From: Citrobacter freundii
Lineage (GTDB): Bacteria > Pseudomonadota > Gammaproteobacteria > Enterobacterales > Enterobacteriaceae
Length of the DNA: 64,000 nt
Assembly: GCF_011077955.1 (NCBI RefSeq)
Contig: NZ_JAALBX010000002.1
Span: 124,001-188,000, forward strand
Direction of reading: 5' to 3'
Shown here: piece after piece, positions 28,357 to 40,190 of the stretch
Layout of the letters: every line of letters starts with the position of its first letter
How positions within the stretch are numbered: the stretch's first letter is position 1
Position numbers and translations under genes: made by a program
The notes under the pieces: model-generated
What the model saw: only the letters and a program-made list of their open reading frames with translations
The model's database searches: none
What the model was told of the DNA's origin: nothing

Positions 28357-28686
28357 AACAATCCTTGAAGTTAATCGTGTTAATGGCCTGATGATTACAA
28401 ATTGTCTCAATAATCATTGAGAGGTAGATCTTATTTATGCAAAGAAAAGATTAACATTCTGATAATTACTTTTTGTTAACAATAAAGGGCAGAATAAATA
28501 ACGTTGTCAGCGTATTAATAAGTAAAAATATATATTTCTGAAAGGCGGTGGGTGGTGTGGATAATTAATAAACAGATTAAATACAGCTAAGGCAGGATGA
28601 TATAAAAATAATAAGTCAAAAAATCATGACGAGATAGGGACGATGAAAACCTTCATAGCATAAACGTCGGTTTCTGATGTAAAACA
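28357..28686. other. AT-rich interval between dcu-type gene and ftnB
   Basis: No gene seen. The right part near 28356-28500 should hold the transporter promoter. This is also a synteny junction: phoH-side genes and ftnB-side genes lie far apart in E. coli. Confidence 0.45.
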
Positions 28687-28728
28687 GATTTCTCGAGGAG
28701 GCGTAAAACCTCCCCAGTCGGAGAAATT
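28687..28728 (-). terminator. Nested hairpin after ftnB
   Basis: ATTTCTC and GAGAAAT enclose an inner GGAGG/CCTCC stem; on the minus strand CTGTTTT follows. Candidate terminator of ftnB. Confidence 0.5.
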
Positions 28729-28731
28729 GAT

Positions 28732-29232
28732 TTAATGATAGAGATCGATAACGTCGACCAGATGTTTGTCGGTCTGCTGCATGTTGATGCCCGCTTTTCT
28801 GGCGCTGCGCACTTCATCAAGGATAATCTGTAATAGTGTACCGTCCTCAAGTTCTTCTTTTTTTAGGGTATTCAGAAAGTTAACTATTGAAGGGTCGTTG
28901 GTTTTTTGCGCTTCAGTTGTCAGGGTGGTCAGTGCATTAATGCGATGTTGATAATCCTTGACCGTATGTTCAAACAGCTCTTCAAGCGTTGCGAAACCGT
29001 CACAATGGGTACAGGTTTCGTTAATCACGGGCATGGCGCCGCGCTGTTTAATGTATTCAAACATGCGCATCATTTGGGTAACGGTGTTTTGCGCCTGATG
29101 CCGCAAAAAAAGCGCTGTGCCATTAAGGCTGTTCTCGCTACACCACTGGCTGAGCTGGAGATACATATTGGATGTATAGAACTCATGATTCATCTGAGTA
29201 TTGAGTTTTTGTACCATTCCGCTAGTGATCAT
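28732..29232 (-). CDS. ftnB: Ferritin-like protein FtnB
   Basis: 166 aa four-helix ferritin. It matches E. coli FtnB along its length (KLNTQMNHEFY, WCSENSLNGTA, VTQMMRMF, LLQIILDEVRSA) and, like FtnB, lacks several ferroxidase ligands of FtnA. A CTHCDGF segment near residue 75 differs from E. coli. The start has AAGGACG upstream. E. coli also has ftnB divergent from araF. Confidence 0.92.
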   Translation of the reverse strand: MITSGMVQKLNTQMNHEFYTSNMYLQLSQWCSENSLNGTALFLRHQAQNTVTQMMRMFEYIKQRGAMPVINETCTHCDGFATLEELFEHTVKDYQHRINALTTLTTEAQKTNDPSIVNFLNTLKKEELEDGTLLQIILDEVRSARKAGINMQQTDKHLVDVIDLYH

Positions 29233-30045
29233 AGGACGTCCTTATTTACCTTTTTGAAAACGCTATCTCATCGAACGTGCAGTAAAAGCAACGGCTAATT
29301 ATGCAGCGTCCTTTTCACGCCGTAGTGGCGGCAACGTAAATAGTGAATGAATGTGGCGTGCTCCTTTTTTAATTTCCTGGTTCCACTTTCGCATTAATTT
29401 TGGTTACGGTTCTGTGATATTGCTAGAATATTGACGCCCGGTTTACAAATATTCACCACATTATAACGCCTGCGCTTGCAGGCCTATTATGCGGTTAGCT
29501 CTTTATTGATAATCATTATTGTTCTTTATGGTGAGGTAATGCATAACAAAACGGTTGTGTCGTAGCCACGTAACCACACTGCGACGCATAACGCGCCTGC
29601 GCCGGGTTTCGGGGCGAAGGCACAAAATTCTTGAAAGAAAGCAGTAAACCGAAAGATACCTTTTTTGCCTAAATTTCCATCGTTTTAAGCCGTTCCCCAC
29701 ATCACTTTTCATCCCCTTTAACGCCCGCTTACCCTCACTCATTTTACGACATGAAAATCTGGCAAGGATTGGTGAGCTATGGATATGGACAATTCGGTGA
29801 TCGTCAATTTATTTGTCGTACATATCCGCCAAAAATTATGTGCTTAATCGCTGAATCTATGCACTGTTTTACTGTAATTCTGTGATGTGATTTCGCTCTC
29901 CTATGGATAATCAATTTCCCGCTAAAACTAAGCTCAGCAATAGCACTGTAGTCCTCTTAAAAGCTAATGCGTTGTTTTAAGGCCTTTTAGTAAAGATTTA
30001 ATGATTCATTACCCTGCAAAAAGAAAACTAAAGCTGGAGTTGCTC
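29233..30045. promoter_or_regulatory. ftnB-araF intergenic region with AraC-type half-sites
   Basis: 813 bp without a convincing gene. Three TATGGA motifs (29778-29783, 29784-29789, 29902-29907) match the TCCATA half of AraC sites, and TGTGA near 29882 is a CRP half-site. These fit arabinose and CRP control of araFGH, but the full AraC consensus is not complete at any one site. Confidence 0.45.
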
Positions 30046-31035
30046 ATGCACAAATTTACTAAAGCTCTGGCGGCCATCGGTCTGGCTGCCGTTATGTCAC
30101 AATCCGCTATCGCCGAAACCATGAAACTCGGTTTTTTGGTTAAGCAACCGGAAGAGCCGTGGTTCCAGACCGAATGGAAATTCGCTGATAAAGCCGGTAA
30201 AGATTTAGGTTTTGAAGTTATCAAAATTGCGGTGCCTGACGGCGAGAAAACCCTTAACGCCATTGATAGCCTTGCGGCAAGCGGCGCAAAAGGGTTCGTG
30301 ATTTGTACGCCTGACCCGAAACTGGGTTCAGCGATTGTGGCGAAAGCGCGTGGCTATGACATGAAAGTCATCGCAGTCGATGACCAGTTTGTTAACGCTA
30401 AAGGCAAACCGATGGACACCGTTCCGCTGGTCATGATGGCGGCGACCAAAATCGGCGAACGTCAGGGTCAGGAACTGTATAAAGAGATGCAAAAACGCGG
30501 TTGGGATGTGAAAGAAACCGCTGTGATGGCTATCACCGCCGATGAGCTGGACACCGCCCGTCGTCGTACCTCTGGTTCCATGGAAGCGCTGAAAGCAGCG
30601 GGTTTCCCGGAAAAACAAATCTATAAAGTTCCTACCAAATCAAACGACATCCCGGGCGCTTTTGATGCCGCCAACTCTATGTTGGTACAGCATCCGGAAG
30701 TGAAACACTGGCTGATTGTCGGCATGAACGATAACACCGTACTGGGTGGCGTACGCGCAACCGAAGGTCAGGGCTTTAAAGCACCGAACGTTATCGGTAT
30801 CGGCATCAACGGCGTGGATGCGGTGAGTGAATTGTCTAAAGGCCAGGCCACTGGTTTCTACGGCTCTCTGCTGCCAAGCCCGGACGTACACGGTTATAAA
30901 TCAAGCGAAATGCTCTACAGCTGGGTGACCAAAGGCGCTGAGCCTGCGAAGTTCACCGAAGTGACTGACGTGGTGCTCATCACCCGTGACAACTTCAAAG
31001 AAGAGCTCGCTAAAAAAGGATTAGGCGGTAAGTAA
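30046..31035 (+). CDS. araF: L-arabinose-binding periplasmic protein
   Basis: 329 aa, same length as E. coli AraF with only scattered changes. Signal peptide cut at AIA-ETMKLGF; KQPEEPWFQTEWKF and the ligand-site segments (TPDPKLG, ARRRTSGS, MNDNTVLGG) are present. Binds arabinose and delivers it to AraGH. The start at 30046 has GGAG upstream; the in-frame ATG at 30001 adds 15 non-conserved residues. Confidence 0.96.
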   Translation: MHKFTKALAAIGLAAVMSQSAIAETMKLGFLVKQPEEPWFQTEWKFADKAGKDLGFEVIKIAVPDGEKTLNAIDSLAASGAKGFVICTPDPKLGSAIVAKARGYDMKVIAVDDQFVNAKGKPMDTVPLVMMAATKIGERQGQELYKEMQKRGWDVKETAVMAITADELDTARRRTSGSMEALKAAGFPEKQIYKVPTKSNDIPGAFDAANSMLVQHPEVKHWLIVGMNDNTVLGGVRATEGQGFKAPNVIGIGINGVDAVSELSKGQATGFYGSLLPSPDVHGYKSSEMLYSWVTKGAEPAKFTEVTDVVLITRDNFKEELAKKGLGGK

Positions 31036-31043
31036 TGTCGTTG

Positions 31044-31064
31044 GGCGGGCACGTTGTGCCCGCC
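31044..31064 (+). other. Intercistronic hairpin araF-araG
   Basis: GGCGGGCAC-gtt-GTGCCCGCC, a perfect 9-bp stem with no T-tract. Such stems between a binding-protein gene and its ATPase gene usually stabilise the upstream mRNA and lower downstream expression. Confidence 0.7.
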
Positions 31065-31088
31065 TTATAGGTGGTTTGTGGAGGCGTT

Positions 31089-32603
31089 ATGCAGCAATCA
31101 ACACCCTGGCTCTCTTTTCGCGGTATCGGGAAAACCTTTCCCGGCGTGAAAGCGCTATCAGATATAAGTTTTGACTGCCATGCCGGGCAGGTTCATGCGC
31201 TGATGGGCGAAAACGGCGCGGGGAAATCGACCCTGCTGAAAATTCTCAGCGGCAACTACTCACCGACCACAGGGACTATCGCCCTGAAAGGTCAGGATGT
31301 CGCGTTTGCCGACACCACCCAGGCACTGAATGCTGGCGTGGCGATTATCTACCAGGAACTGCACCTGGTGCCGGAAATGACCGTGGCCGAGAACATCTAT
31401 CTGGGCCAGATCCCGCACAAAATGGGTTTTGTGAACCGCTCGCTGCTCAATTATGAAGCCAAGTTGCAGCTTGAGCATTTAGGTCTCGATATCGACCCGC
31501 AAACGCCGCTGAAATACCTGTCTATCGGGCAGTGGCAGATGGTGGAAATCGCCAAAGCCCTGGCGCGCAACGCCAAAGTAATAGCGTTTGACGAACCTAC
31601 CAGTTCGCTGTCGGCGCGTGAAATCGAAAACTTATTCCGGGTGATCCGCGAGCTTCGCAACGAAGGGCGCGTCATCCTGTATGTTTCACACCGTATGGAA
31701 GAAATTTTCGCCCTCAGCGATGCCATCACGGTCTTCAAAGATGGCCGTTACGTCTGCACCTTCGATGATATGGAGCAGGTGAATAACGATAAGCTGGTGC
31801 AGGCGATGGTGGGACGCGAAATCGGCGACATCTACGGCTGGAAACCACGTGAATACGGTCCAGAACGGTTACGTCTGGAAAACGTAAAAGCGCAGGGCGT
31901 GCGCACCCCGATTTCTCTTGCGGTACGCAGTGGTGAAATCGTTGGCCTGTTCGGGCTGGTTGGCGCCGGACGCAGCGAATTAATGAAAGGGATGTTCGGC
32001 GGTACGCGCATTACCGAGGGGCAGATCTATATAGACGGCCAGCCGGTTAGTATTCGGGTACCGGCCGATGCAATCCGTTCCGGCATGATGCTGTGCCCGG
32101 AAGACCGTAAAGCGGATGGCATTATTCCGGTGCACTCGGTCCAGGACAACATCAATATCAGCGCCCGTCGTAAACATATCAGCGCCGGGTGTTTGATTAA
32201 TAACAGTTGGGAAGCGCAAAACGCGCAGCACCATATTAAGTCCCTCAATATTAAAACCCCGACCGCCGGGCAGTTGATCATGAATCTCTCCGGGGGCAAC
32301 CAGCAGAAAGCCATTCTCGGCCGCTGGCTCTCGGAAGACATGAAAGTCATTTTGCTCGATGAACCGACGCGCGGTATCGACGTCGGGGCGAAGCATGAAA
32401 TTTACAACGTTATCTATGCGCTGGCGGCACAGGGCGTGGCGGTGCTTTTCGCATCCAGCGACCTGCCAGAGGTGCTCGGGGTGGCAGACCGCATCGTGGT
32501 AATGCGCGAAGGGGAAGTCGCCGGAGAGTTACTGCATAACGAGGCTTGCGAAAAAGACGCGCTGAGCCTTGCTATGCCAAAAATCAGCCAGGCTGTCGCC
32601 TGA
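31089..32603 (+). CDS. araG: L-arabinose ABC transporter ATPase
   Basis: 504 aa with two ABC domains. Walker [10 protein letters not shown] at 40-48, signature LSIGQWQ, Walker [10 protein letters not shown] in the first; [19 protein letters not shown] and [10 protein letters not shown] in the second. It powers arabinose import by AraFGH. The start at 31089 has GGAGG upstream. Confidence 0.96.
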   Translation: MQQSTPWLSFRGIGKTFPGVKALSDISFDCHAGQVHALMGENGAGKSTLLKILSGNYSPTTGTIALKGQDVAFADTTQALNAGVAIIYQELHLVPEMTVAENIYLGQIPHKMGFVNRSLLNYEAKLQLEHLGLDIDPQTPLKYLSIGQWQMVEIAKALARNAKVIAFDEPTSSLSAREIENLFRVIRELRNEGRVILYVSHRMEEIFALSDAITVFKDGRYVCTFDDMEQVNNDKLVQAMVGREIGDIYGWKPREYGPERLRLENVKAQGVRTPISLAVRSGEIVGLFGLVGAGRSELMKGMFGGTRITEGQIYIDGQPVSIRVPADAIRSGMMLCPEDRKADGIIPVHSVQDNINISARRKHISAGCLINNSWEAQNAQHHIKSLNIKTPTAGQLIMNLSGGNQQKAILGRWLSEDMKVILLDEPTRGIDVGAKHEIYNVIYALAAQGVAVLFASSDLPEVLGVADRIVVMREGEVAGELLHNEACEKDALSLAMPKISQAVA

Positions 32604-32616
32604 TACAGGAGAGTTT

Positions 32617-33603
32617 ATGTCTGCTTTAACCACATCCGGTGCGCCAAAGTCAAAGTCATCAATGACTCTCGGCCGTATCTGGGACCAGTACGGTATGCTG
32701 GTCGTGTTTGCCGTGTTGTTTATCGCCTGTGCGATTTTTGTACCTAACTTCGCCACCTTCATAAATATGAAGGGCCTGGGACTGGCGATTTCCATGTCGG
32801 GCATGGTGGCCTGTGGGATGTTGTTCTGTCTGGCATCGGGTGATTTCGACTTGTCTGTCGCATCCGTTATCGCCTGTGCGGGTGTGACCACCGCCGTTGT
32901 TATCAACATGACGGAAAGCCTGTGGATTGGCGTATTCGCGGGTTTGATGCTGGGCGTCGTCAGCGGTTTCGTGAACGGCTTTGTTATCGCCAAACTGAAA
33001 ATCAACGCCCTTATCACCACCCTTGCCACCATGCAGATTGTGCGCGGTCTGGCATACATTATCTCTGATGGTAAGGCTGTTGGTATTGAAGACGAGAGCT
33101 TCTTTACCCTGGGTTACGCTAACTGGCTGGGCCTGCCGGCGCCAATCTGGTTAACCGTGGCGTGCCTGATTCTCTTCGGCTTCCTGCTCAATAAAACCAC
33201 CTTCGGTCGTAATACTCTGGCGATTGGTGGCAACGAAGAAGCGGCGCGTCTGGCGGGTGTGCCTGTGGTACGCACCAAAATCATTATTTTCGTGCTCTCG
33301 GGCCTGGTGTCAGCTGCCGCAGGGATTATCCTTGCCTCACGTATGACCAGCGGCCAGCCCATGACCTCCATCGGTTATGAGCTTATCGTGATTTCCGCCT
33401 GCGTATTGGGCGGGGTGTCGCTCAAGGGTGGTATCGGTAAAATCTCTTATGTGGTTGCCGGTATTTTGATTCTGGGTACGGTTGAGAACGCCATGAACCT
33501 GCTCAATATCTCTCCGTTCGCCCAGTACGTCGTCCGTGGTTTGATCCTGTTGGCGGCGGTGATTTTCGACCGCTACAAACAAAAAGCGAAACGTACGGTG
33601 TAA
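32617..33603 (+). CDS. araH: L-arabinose ABC transporter permease
   Basis: 328 aa, eight to ten membrane segments, nearly identical to E. coli AraH (ISMSGMVACGMLFCLASGDFDLSV region; ending KQKAKRTV). The start at 32617, 13 bp after araG with AGGAGA upstream, gives the usual N-terminus. Confidence 0.96.
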   Translation: MSALTTSGAPKSKSSMTLGRIWDQYGMLVVFAVLFIACAIFVPNFATFINMKGLGLAISMSGMVACGMLFCLASGDFDLSVASVIACAGVTTAVVINMTESLWIGVFAGLMLGVVSGFVNGFVIAKLKINALITTLATMQIVRGLAYIISDGKAVGIEDESFFTLGYANWLGLPAPIWLTVACLILFGFLLNKTTFGRNTLAIGGNEEAARLAGVPVVRTKIIIFVLSGLVSAAAGIILASRMTSGQPMTSIGYELIVISACVLGGVSLKGGIGKISYVVAGILILGTVENAMNLLNISPFAQYVVRGLILLAAVIFDRYKQKAKRTV

Positions 33604-33662
33604 GATTTTTTATAGCGTCACCGTTACTTTTTGCAGGTAATTCAAGCAGATTATTAATTGAG

Positions 33663-33692
33663 CGCCGACCTCTTGAGGTCGGCGTTTTTTTT
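33663..33692 (+). terminator. araFGH terminator
   Basis: CGCCGACCTC-tt-GAGGTCGGCG followed by eight T. Confidence 0.92.
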
Positions 33693-33800
33693 GCGTTTTT
33701 CAGACTAATCCAGCGCTGGCAAGCCTTCCAGAGGCGTCATGTGAATGGCGAGCCTCGTCACACTGTCTATACTTACATGGCTATTGATAATGGCAGGTAA

Positions 33801-36045
<2,245 letters not shown>

Positions 36046-36063
36046 CCCTTCACGTCCGTAACC

Positions 36064-36101
36064 TGAAATGACGGCGGGGCATCCGCGCCGCCGTCATTTC
36101 A
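36064..36101. terminator. Hairpin between otsA and uspC
   Basis: TGAAATGACGGCGG and its exact reverse complement, 14 bp each, separated by 10 bases. It includes the uspC stop codon and sits between convergent genes. There is no long T-run, but the stem is strong. Confidence 0.65.
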
Positions 36102-36516
36102 GCGAAACCAGCAATACATCTACCGCGCAGGATTGCACGACGCGTTTGGCGCTACAGGTGATTTTGCTAAAAAAGCTTTGGTTGTGATTGCCGCAAATCA
36201 CCAGATCAATCTTCTTTCTCACGCAAACATCAAGAATATGCTCGCTAAGCTCCCCGGTGGCGACAATGGTCTCTTCTATTGGGTAATTCGCCTGATCTTT
36301 CAGGGCATGCAAAAACAAGTGTGTCTCTTCCAGCATCAGCTCGCGCAGATTTTCCATCATCGGCCCCGCTAATTGGTTATACATTTCAGGATCAGAGGCG
36401 AGGGTGATTAAGGTGACAGTGCCGTTAACCGGCCTTGCAATCGACACGGCCCTTTCTACCAAATGATGACTTTCGGGCGTCGGCGCGACGGCAACTAACA
36501 GATGTGAATAGCTCAT
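36094..36516 (-). CDS. uspC: Universal stress protein UspC
   Basis: 140 aa. SHLLVAVAPTPESHHLV N-terminus, LITLASDPEMYNQLA and DLVICGNHNQSFFS match E. coli UspC, which also lies between otsA and flhD. Lacks the ATP-binding G-x2-G-x9-G(S/T) motif, as expected for the UspA/C/D class. Linked to UV resistance, KdpD scaffolding and motility. Confidence 0.95.
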   Translation of the reverse strand: MSYSHLLVAVAPTPESHHLVERAVSIARPVNGTVTLITLASDPEMYNQLAGPMMENLRELMLEETHLFLHALKDQANYPIEETIVATGELSEHILDVCVRKKIDLVICGNHNQSFFSKITCSAKRVVQSCAVDVLLVSLK

Positions 36517-37018
36517 GGAACGCTCCTTTCTCGCATGAGAGTGAACCGCTTTTATACCAAGCGAATACGCGCTTTTTAGCGATTTCGCAAGAGGAACGCG
36601 GCGATAGCGTCACATTTTGCTAATAAATATTAATTTTTCTTATATAAGTGGCCTGCAGCGATGTGAATTTTTTCCTTAAGAAAAGGAATACTCATAAAGC
36701 GGTAATTTCATGCTTTTGGTAACACTTCAATAAAATAGTTACAAAAATATAGTCTGGCGCACATTTTTCTCATAACGCTTTGATTTGTATGTTTTATCTT
36801 CAAAATGTGCTGGCGAAGAGGGGGGGATGTCAATGTTTAAGAAAAGTTAATAAAAGTCAAATAAAAGGTTCGCTACAGACCCCATGGATAGGGGGTTTGG
36901 GGCCATTAACCTGCATGACTATTCGTTCTGGCAATCAACCATAAGTGCTAATTTTGGTTAAAAAGCGCACAAATCTATAGCTTTCCTGATTGATTTTTGC
37001 GACTATTTATTTCTGTTT
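36517..37018. other. Upstream region of flhDC
   Basis: About 500 bp of AT-rich DNA between uspC and the flhD promoter, with no gene. In some E. coli strains insertion elements sit here; none is present in this window. Such a region is where many flhDC regulators bind in other enterics, but I cannot name sites. Confidence 0.5.
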
Positions 37019-37034
37019 TGTGATGTACGTCACA
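37019..37034. promoter_or_regulatory. CRP site of flhDC promoter
   Basis: TGTGA-TGTACG-TCACA, a perfect consensus. TACAGT at 37085-37090 is a reasonable -10, putting the start near 37097, about 70 bp from the CRP centre, as in E. coli. That leaves a leader of about 215 nt before flhD. Confidence 0.85.
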
Positions 37035-37313
37035 TATTTCTCAAATTTTCCTCATGCTCTCATTGTATGTGAAAATCCGTACGAGTACAGTTTGCTCGTT
37101 TTAGGAAAAGTCTTAGTTTTTTCGTAAGGGAAAAAAGAATTGTCTTCAAATAAGTAACTTTTTGTAAGGTTTGCCCCGTCGGGTGCGCTTTACAATAACA
37201 ACTTGTTTTATTGCAACATTAGGCCCTTATTTTTATTTTCCAGATCTTATCTGGTGACATCACGGGGTGCGGGAAACCGCATAGTACATAGCTGGTTATT
37301 CTGGATGGGAAAA

Positions 37314-37664
37314 ATGCACACATCCGAGTTACTGAAACACATCTACGACATTAATCTGTCGTATCTCCTCCTGGCGCAAAGACTGATTAGCCAGGATAAG
37401 CCGTCCGCCATGTTTCGCCTGGGCGTGACTGAAGAAATGGCCAATACCCTCGGCGAGCTCACGCTTCCGCAGATGGTTAAATTAGCCGAAACCAATCAGC
37501 TTATTTGTCAGTTCCGTTTTGACGATCACCAGACCATTACCCGCCTGACGCAAGAATCACGCGTTGACGATTTGCAGCAGGTACATACAGGGATCCTTCT
37601 TTCAACACGCCTGCTTAATAATGCGAATGCAGCTGACACCGTCAGCAAAAAGAAAAGGGCCTGA
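37314..37664 (+). CDS. flhD: Flagellar master regulator subunit FlhD
   Basis: 116 aa from [29 protein letters not shown] stands seven bases upstream. An ATG three codons earlier (MGKMHTSE) is an older annotated start. FlhD4C2 activates class 2 flagellar promoters with sigma-70. The flhC start follows after two bases. Confidence 0.96.
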   Translation: MHTSELLKHIYDINLSYLLLAQRLISQDKPSAMFRLGVTEEMANTLGELTLPQMVKLAETNQLICQFRFDDHQTITRLTQESRVDDLQQVHTGILLSTRLLNNANAADTVSKKKRA

Positions 37665-37666
37665 TT

Positions 37667-38245
37667 ATGGTCGAAAAAAGCATTGTGCAGGAAGCGCGCG
37701 ACATACAGTTGGCAATGGAACTGATCTCGTTGGGTGCGCGTCTTCAAATGCTGGAAAGCGAAACGCAGCTCAGCCGTGGCCGTTTAATAAAACTTTATAA
37801 AGAATTGCGCGGCAGCCCACCACCAAAAGGCATGCTGCCGTTTTCAACAGACTGGTTTATGACGTGGGAACAGAATATCCACGCTTCGATGTTCTGTAAC
37901 GCATGGCAATACTTGCTACGTACCAAACTCTGCTCGGGCGTAGATGCGGTCATTAAAGCGTACCGTCTCTATCTTGAGCAATGTCCTTCCCAGGATGACG
38001 GCCCGCTGCTTGCGCTGACGCGCGCGTGGACCTTAGTTCGCTTTGTTGAAAGCGGAATGCTTGAGCTTTCCAAATGCAACTGCTGTGGTGGGAACTTTAT
38101 TACTCATGCACATCAACCTGTTGGCAGTTTCGCCTGTAGCCTTTGCCAACCGCCGTCTCGCGCAGTAAAAAGGCGTAAACTTTCCCAGGATACTGCCGAT
38201 ATTAATTCACAACTGCTGGATGAACAGGTCGAACAGGCCGTTTAA
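37667..38245 (+). CDS. flhC: Flagellar master regulator subunit FlhC
   Basis: 192 aa, same length as E. coli FlhC. The C-terminal [13 protein letters not shown] and FACSLCQPP supply the four zinc-binding cysteines; FlhC carries most of the DNA contacts of the complex. The 3' end contains the motA sigma-28 promoter. Confidence 0.96.
   Translation: MVEKSIVQEARDIQLAMELISLGARLQMLESETQLSRGRLIKLYKELRGSPPPKGMLPFSTDWFMTWEQNIHASMFCNAWQYLLRTKLCSGVDAVIKAYRLYLEQCPSQDDGPLLALTRAWTLVRFVESGMLELSKCNCCGGNFITHAHQPVGSFACSLCQPPSRAVKRRKLSQDTADINSQLLDEQVEQAV
38176..38202 (+). promoter_or_regulatory. Sigma-28 (FliA) promoter for motABcheAW, inside flhC
   Basis: TAAACTT-N12-GCCGATAT, one mismatch from consensus in each box (TAAAGTT, GCCGATAA). 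Located about 170 bp before motA within the flhC coding end, the same place as in E. coli. Confidence 0.75.
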
Positions 38246-38269
38246 GCTTCAGATGTGGTGAAACACTCC

Positions 38270-38302
38270 AGCAGCGCCAGGTTTCCTGTCGCTGCTTTTT
38301 TA
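38270..38302 (+). terminator. Terminator-like hairpin after flhC
   Basis: AGCAGCG and CGCTGCT pair with a 13-base loop, followed by TTTTTT. Lies between the sigma-28 promoter and motA, so it must be leaky or weak. Confidence 0.6.
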
Positions 38303-38372
38303 TTTCCCTCTTCAGAGCTTATCGCCTTCGCTTGCCAATCCTTGTCCCAGCCAACAGCGGAAGGAAGATGTC

Positions 38373-39260
38373 GTGCTTGTTTTATTAGGTTACCTGGTCG
38401 TTCTTGGAACAGTTTTCGGCGGTTATATGATGACCGGCGGACACCTTGGCGCACTCTATCAGCCCGCTGAACTGATCATCATTGGTGGCGCGGGGGTAGG
38501 AGCATTCATCGTTGGCAATAACGGCAAAGCGATTAAAGCAACACTGAAAGCGCTGCCGCTGCTGTTTCGTGGGTCGAAATACAATAAAAGCGCATATATG
38601 GACCTGATGGCGCTGTTGTATCGACTGATGGCTAAATCGCGCCAGCAAGGGATGTTCTCTCTTGAGCGCGATATTGAAAATCCGAAGGAAAGTGAAATCT
38701 TCGTCAGCTATCCGCGCATTCTTGCCGATAAAGTTATGCTCGAATTTATTACCGACTATCTGCGTCTTATCATCAGCGGCAACATGAATACCTTCGAAAT
38801 CGAAGCGCTGATGGACGAAGAGATCGAGACCCACGAGCATGAATGCGAGATCCCGGCTAACAGCCTCGCGATTATGGGGGACTCCCTGCCGGCATTCGGC
38901 ATCGTGGCGGCAGTCATGGGCGTAGTACACGCCCTGGCCTCGGCGGATCGCCCTGCGGCAGAGCTGGGGGCGCTTATCGCCCATGCGATGGTGGGGACCT
39001 TCCTCGGGATTCTTTTGGCGTATGGTTTCGTGTCGCCGCTGGCGACCGTGTTGCGCCAGAAGAGCGCTGAAACCACCAAAATGATGCAGTGCGTTAAAGT
39101 CACACTGCTGTCGAGCCTGAATGGTTACGCACCGCCAATAGCCGTGGAATTTGGCCGTAAAACGCTCTATTCCACTGAGCGTCCATCGTTTACCGAGTTG
39201 GATGAACATGTTCGCGCCGTGAAATCACCGAACCAGCAATCGACGACGGAAGACGCATGA
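38373..39260 (+). CDS. motA: Flagellar stator protein MotA
   Basis: 295 aa, four membrane segments, same length as E. coli MotA; GTG start preceded by [35 protein letters not shown] and [15 protein letters not shown] form the proton-channel helices, with the prolines at about 173 and 222. Overlaps motB by four bases. Confidence 0.96.
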   Translation: MLVLLGYLVVLGTVFGGYMMTGGHLGALYQPAELIIIGGAGVGAFIVGNNGKAIKATLKALPLLFRGSKYNKSAYMDLMALLYRLMAKSRQQGMFSLERDIENPKESEIFVSYPRILADKVMLEFITDYLRLIISGNMNTFEIEALMDEEIETHEHECEIPANSLAIMGDSLPAFGIVAAVMGVVHALASADRPAAELGALIAHAMVGTFLGILLAYGFVSPLATVLRQKSAETTKMMQCVKVTLLSSLNGYAPPIAVEFGRKTLYSTERPSFTELDEHVRAVKSPNQQSTTEDA

Positions 39261-40186
39261 AGAATCAAAATCACCCGATCGTTATCGTCAAAAAACGCAA
39301 AAGTAAAGGGCACGGCGGCGGCTCACACGGTTCGTGGAAGATTGCTTATGCCGACTTTATGACTGCGATGATGGCGTTCTTTCTGGTGATGTGGCTGATT
39401 TCACTCGCTACCCCTAAAGAATTGGTACAAATTGCCGACTATTTTCGTACACCGCTTTCCGCAGCGATTACTGGCGGACAGCGCATCGCTGACAGTGAAA
39501 GTCCAATTCCTGGCGGCGGTGATGATTACACCAAATCGCAAGGCGAAGTAAAAAAAGAGCCGAATATCGATGAGCTGAAAAAGCGCATGGAGACCAACCG
39601 GCTTAAGAAATTGCGCGGCGACCTGGACCAGTTGATTGAATCTGATCCGAAATTGCGTGCCCTGCGCCCGCACTTACGCATCGACCTGACGCCAGAAGGG
39701 CTGCGTATTCAGATAATCGACAGCCAGAACCGCCCGATGTTTAAAACCGGGAGTGCCGAAGTGGAGCCCTATATGCGCGATATCCTGCGCAGTATCGCGC
39801 CAGTGTTAAACGACATTCCCAATCGAATCAGCTTATCTGGCCATACCGACGATATCCCATACGCTTCAGGCGAGCGTTATTACAGTAACTGGGAATTGTC
39901 CGCGGATCGCGCGAACTCCTCGCGCCGCGAATTGGTCATAGGCGGCCTTGACGACGGCAAAGTGCTGCGCGTAGTAGGCATGGCGGCCACCATGAAATTG
40001 GCCGATAAAGGTCCTGATGAGGCCATAAACCGTCGCATCAGTATTTTGGTCCTAAACAAGCAAACCGAGCAATCGATATTGCATGAGAATGCCGACAGCC
40101 AAAACGGCGATCTCAGTGATCTAGCCCAACCGGGAGCTGTGCCCCCGGCGACTAACCCAACACCGCCACAACCGGGTCCGAGGTGA
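39257..40186 (+). CDS. motB: Flagellar stator protein MotB
   Basis: 309 aa. One membrane helix at residues 29-49 with the proton-carrying Asp33 ([19 protein letters not shown]); E. coli numbering is D32, one residue shorter. The C-terminal OmpA-like peptidoglycan-binding domain has LSGHTDD and [10 protein letters not shown]. Followed by cheA after four bases. Confidence 0.96.
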   Translation: MKNQNHPIVIVKKRKSKGHGGGSHGSWKIAYADFMTAMMAFFLVMWLISLATPKELVQIADYFRTPLSAAITGGQRIADSESPIPGGGDDYTKSQGEVKKEPNIDELKKRMETNRLKKLRGDLDQLIESDPKLRALRPHLRIDLTPEGLRIQIIDSQNRPMFKTGSAEVEPYMRDILRSIAPVLNDIPNRISLSGHTDDIPYASGERYYSNWELSADRANSSRRELVIGGLDDGKVLRVVGMAATMKLADKGPDEAINRRISILVLNKQTEQSILHENADSQNGDLSDLAQPGAVPPATNPTPPQPGPR

Positions 40187-40190
40187 TAGC

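Noticed and set aside
29503-29742. 79-codon ORF between ftnB and araF
   Set aside because: Arg-rich and without a good ribosome site; lies in a regulatory region.
36517-37313. Insertion sequence upstream of flhDC
   Set aside because: No transposase frame or terminal repeats; plain AT-rich regulatory DNA.
38385-39209. 274-codon minus-strand ORF over motA
   Set aside because: Shadow of motA; no ribosome site and no recognisable motifs.
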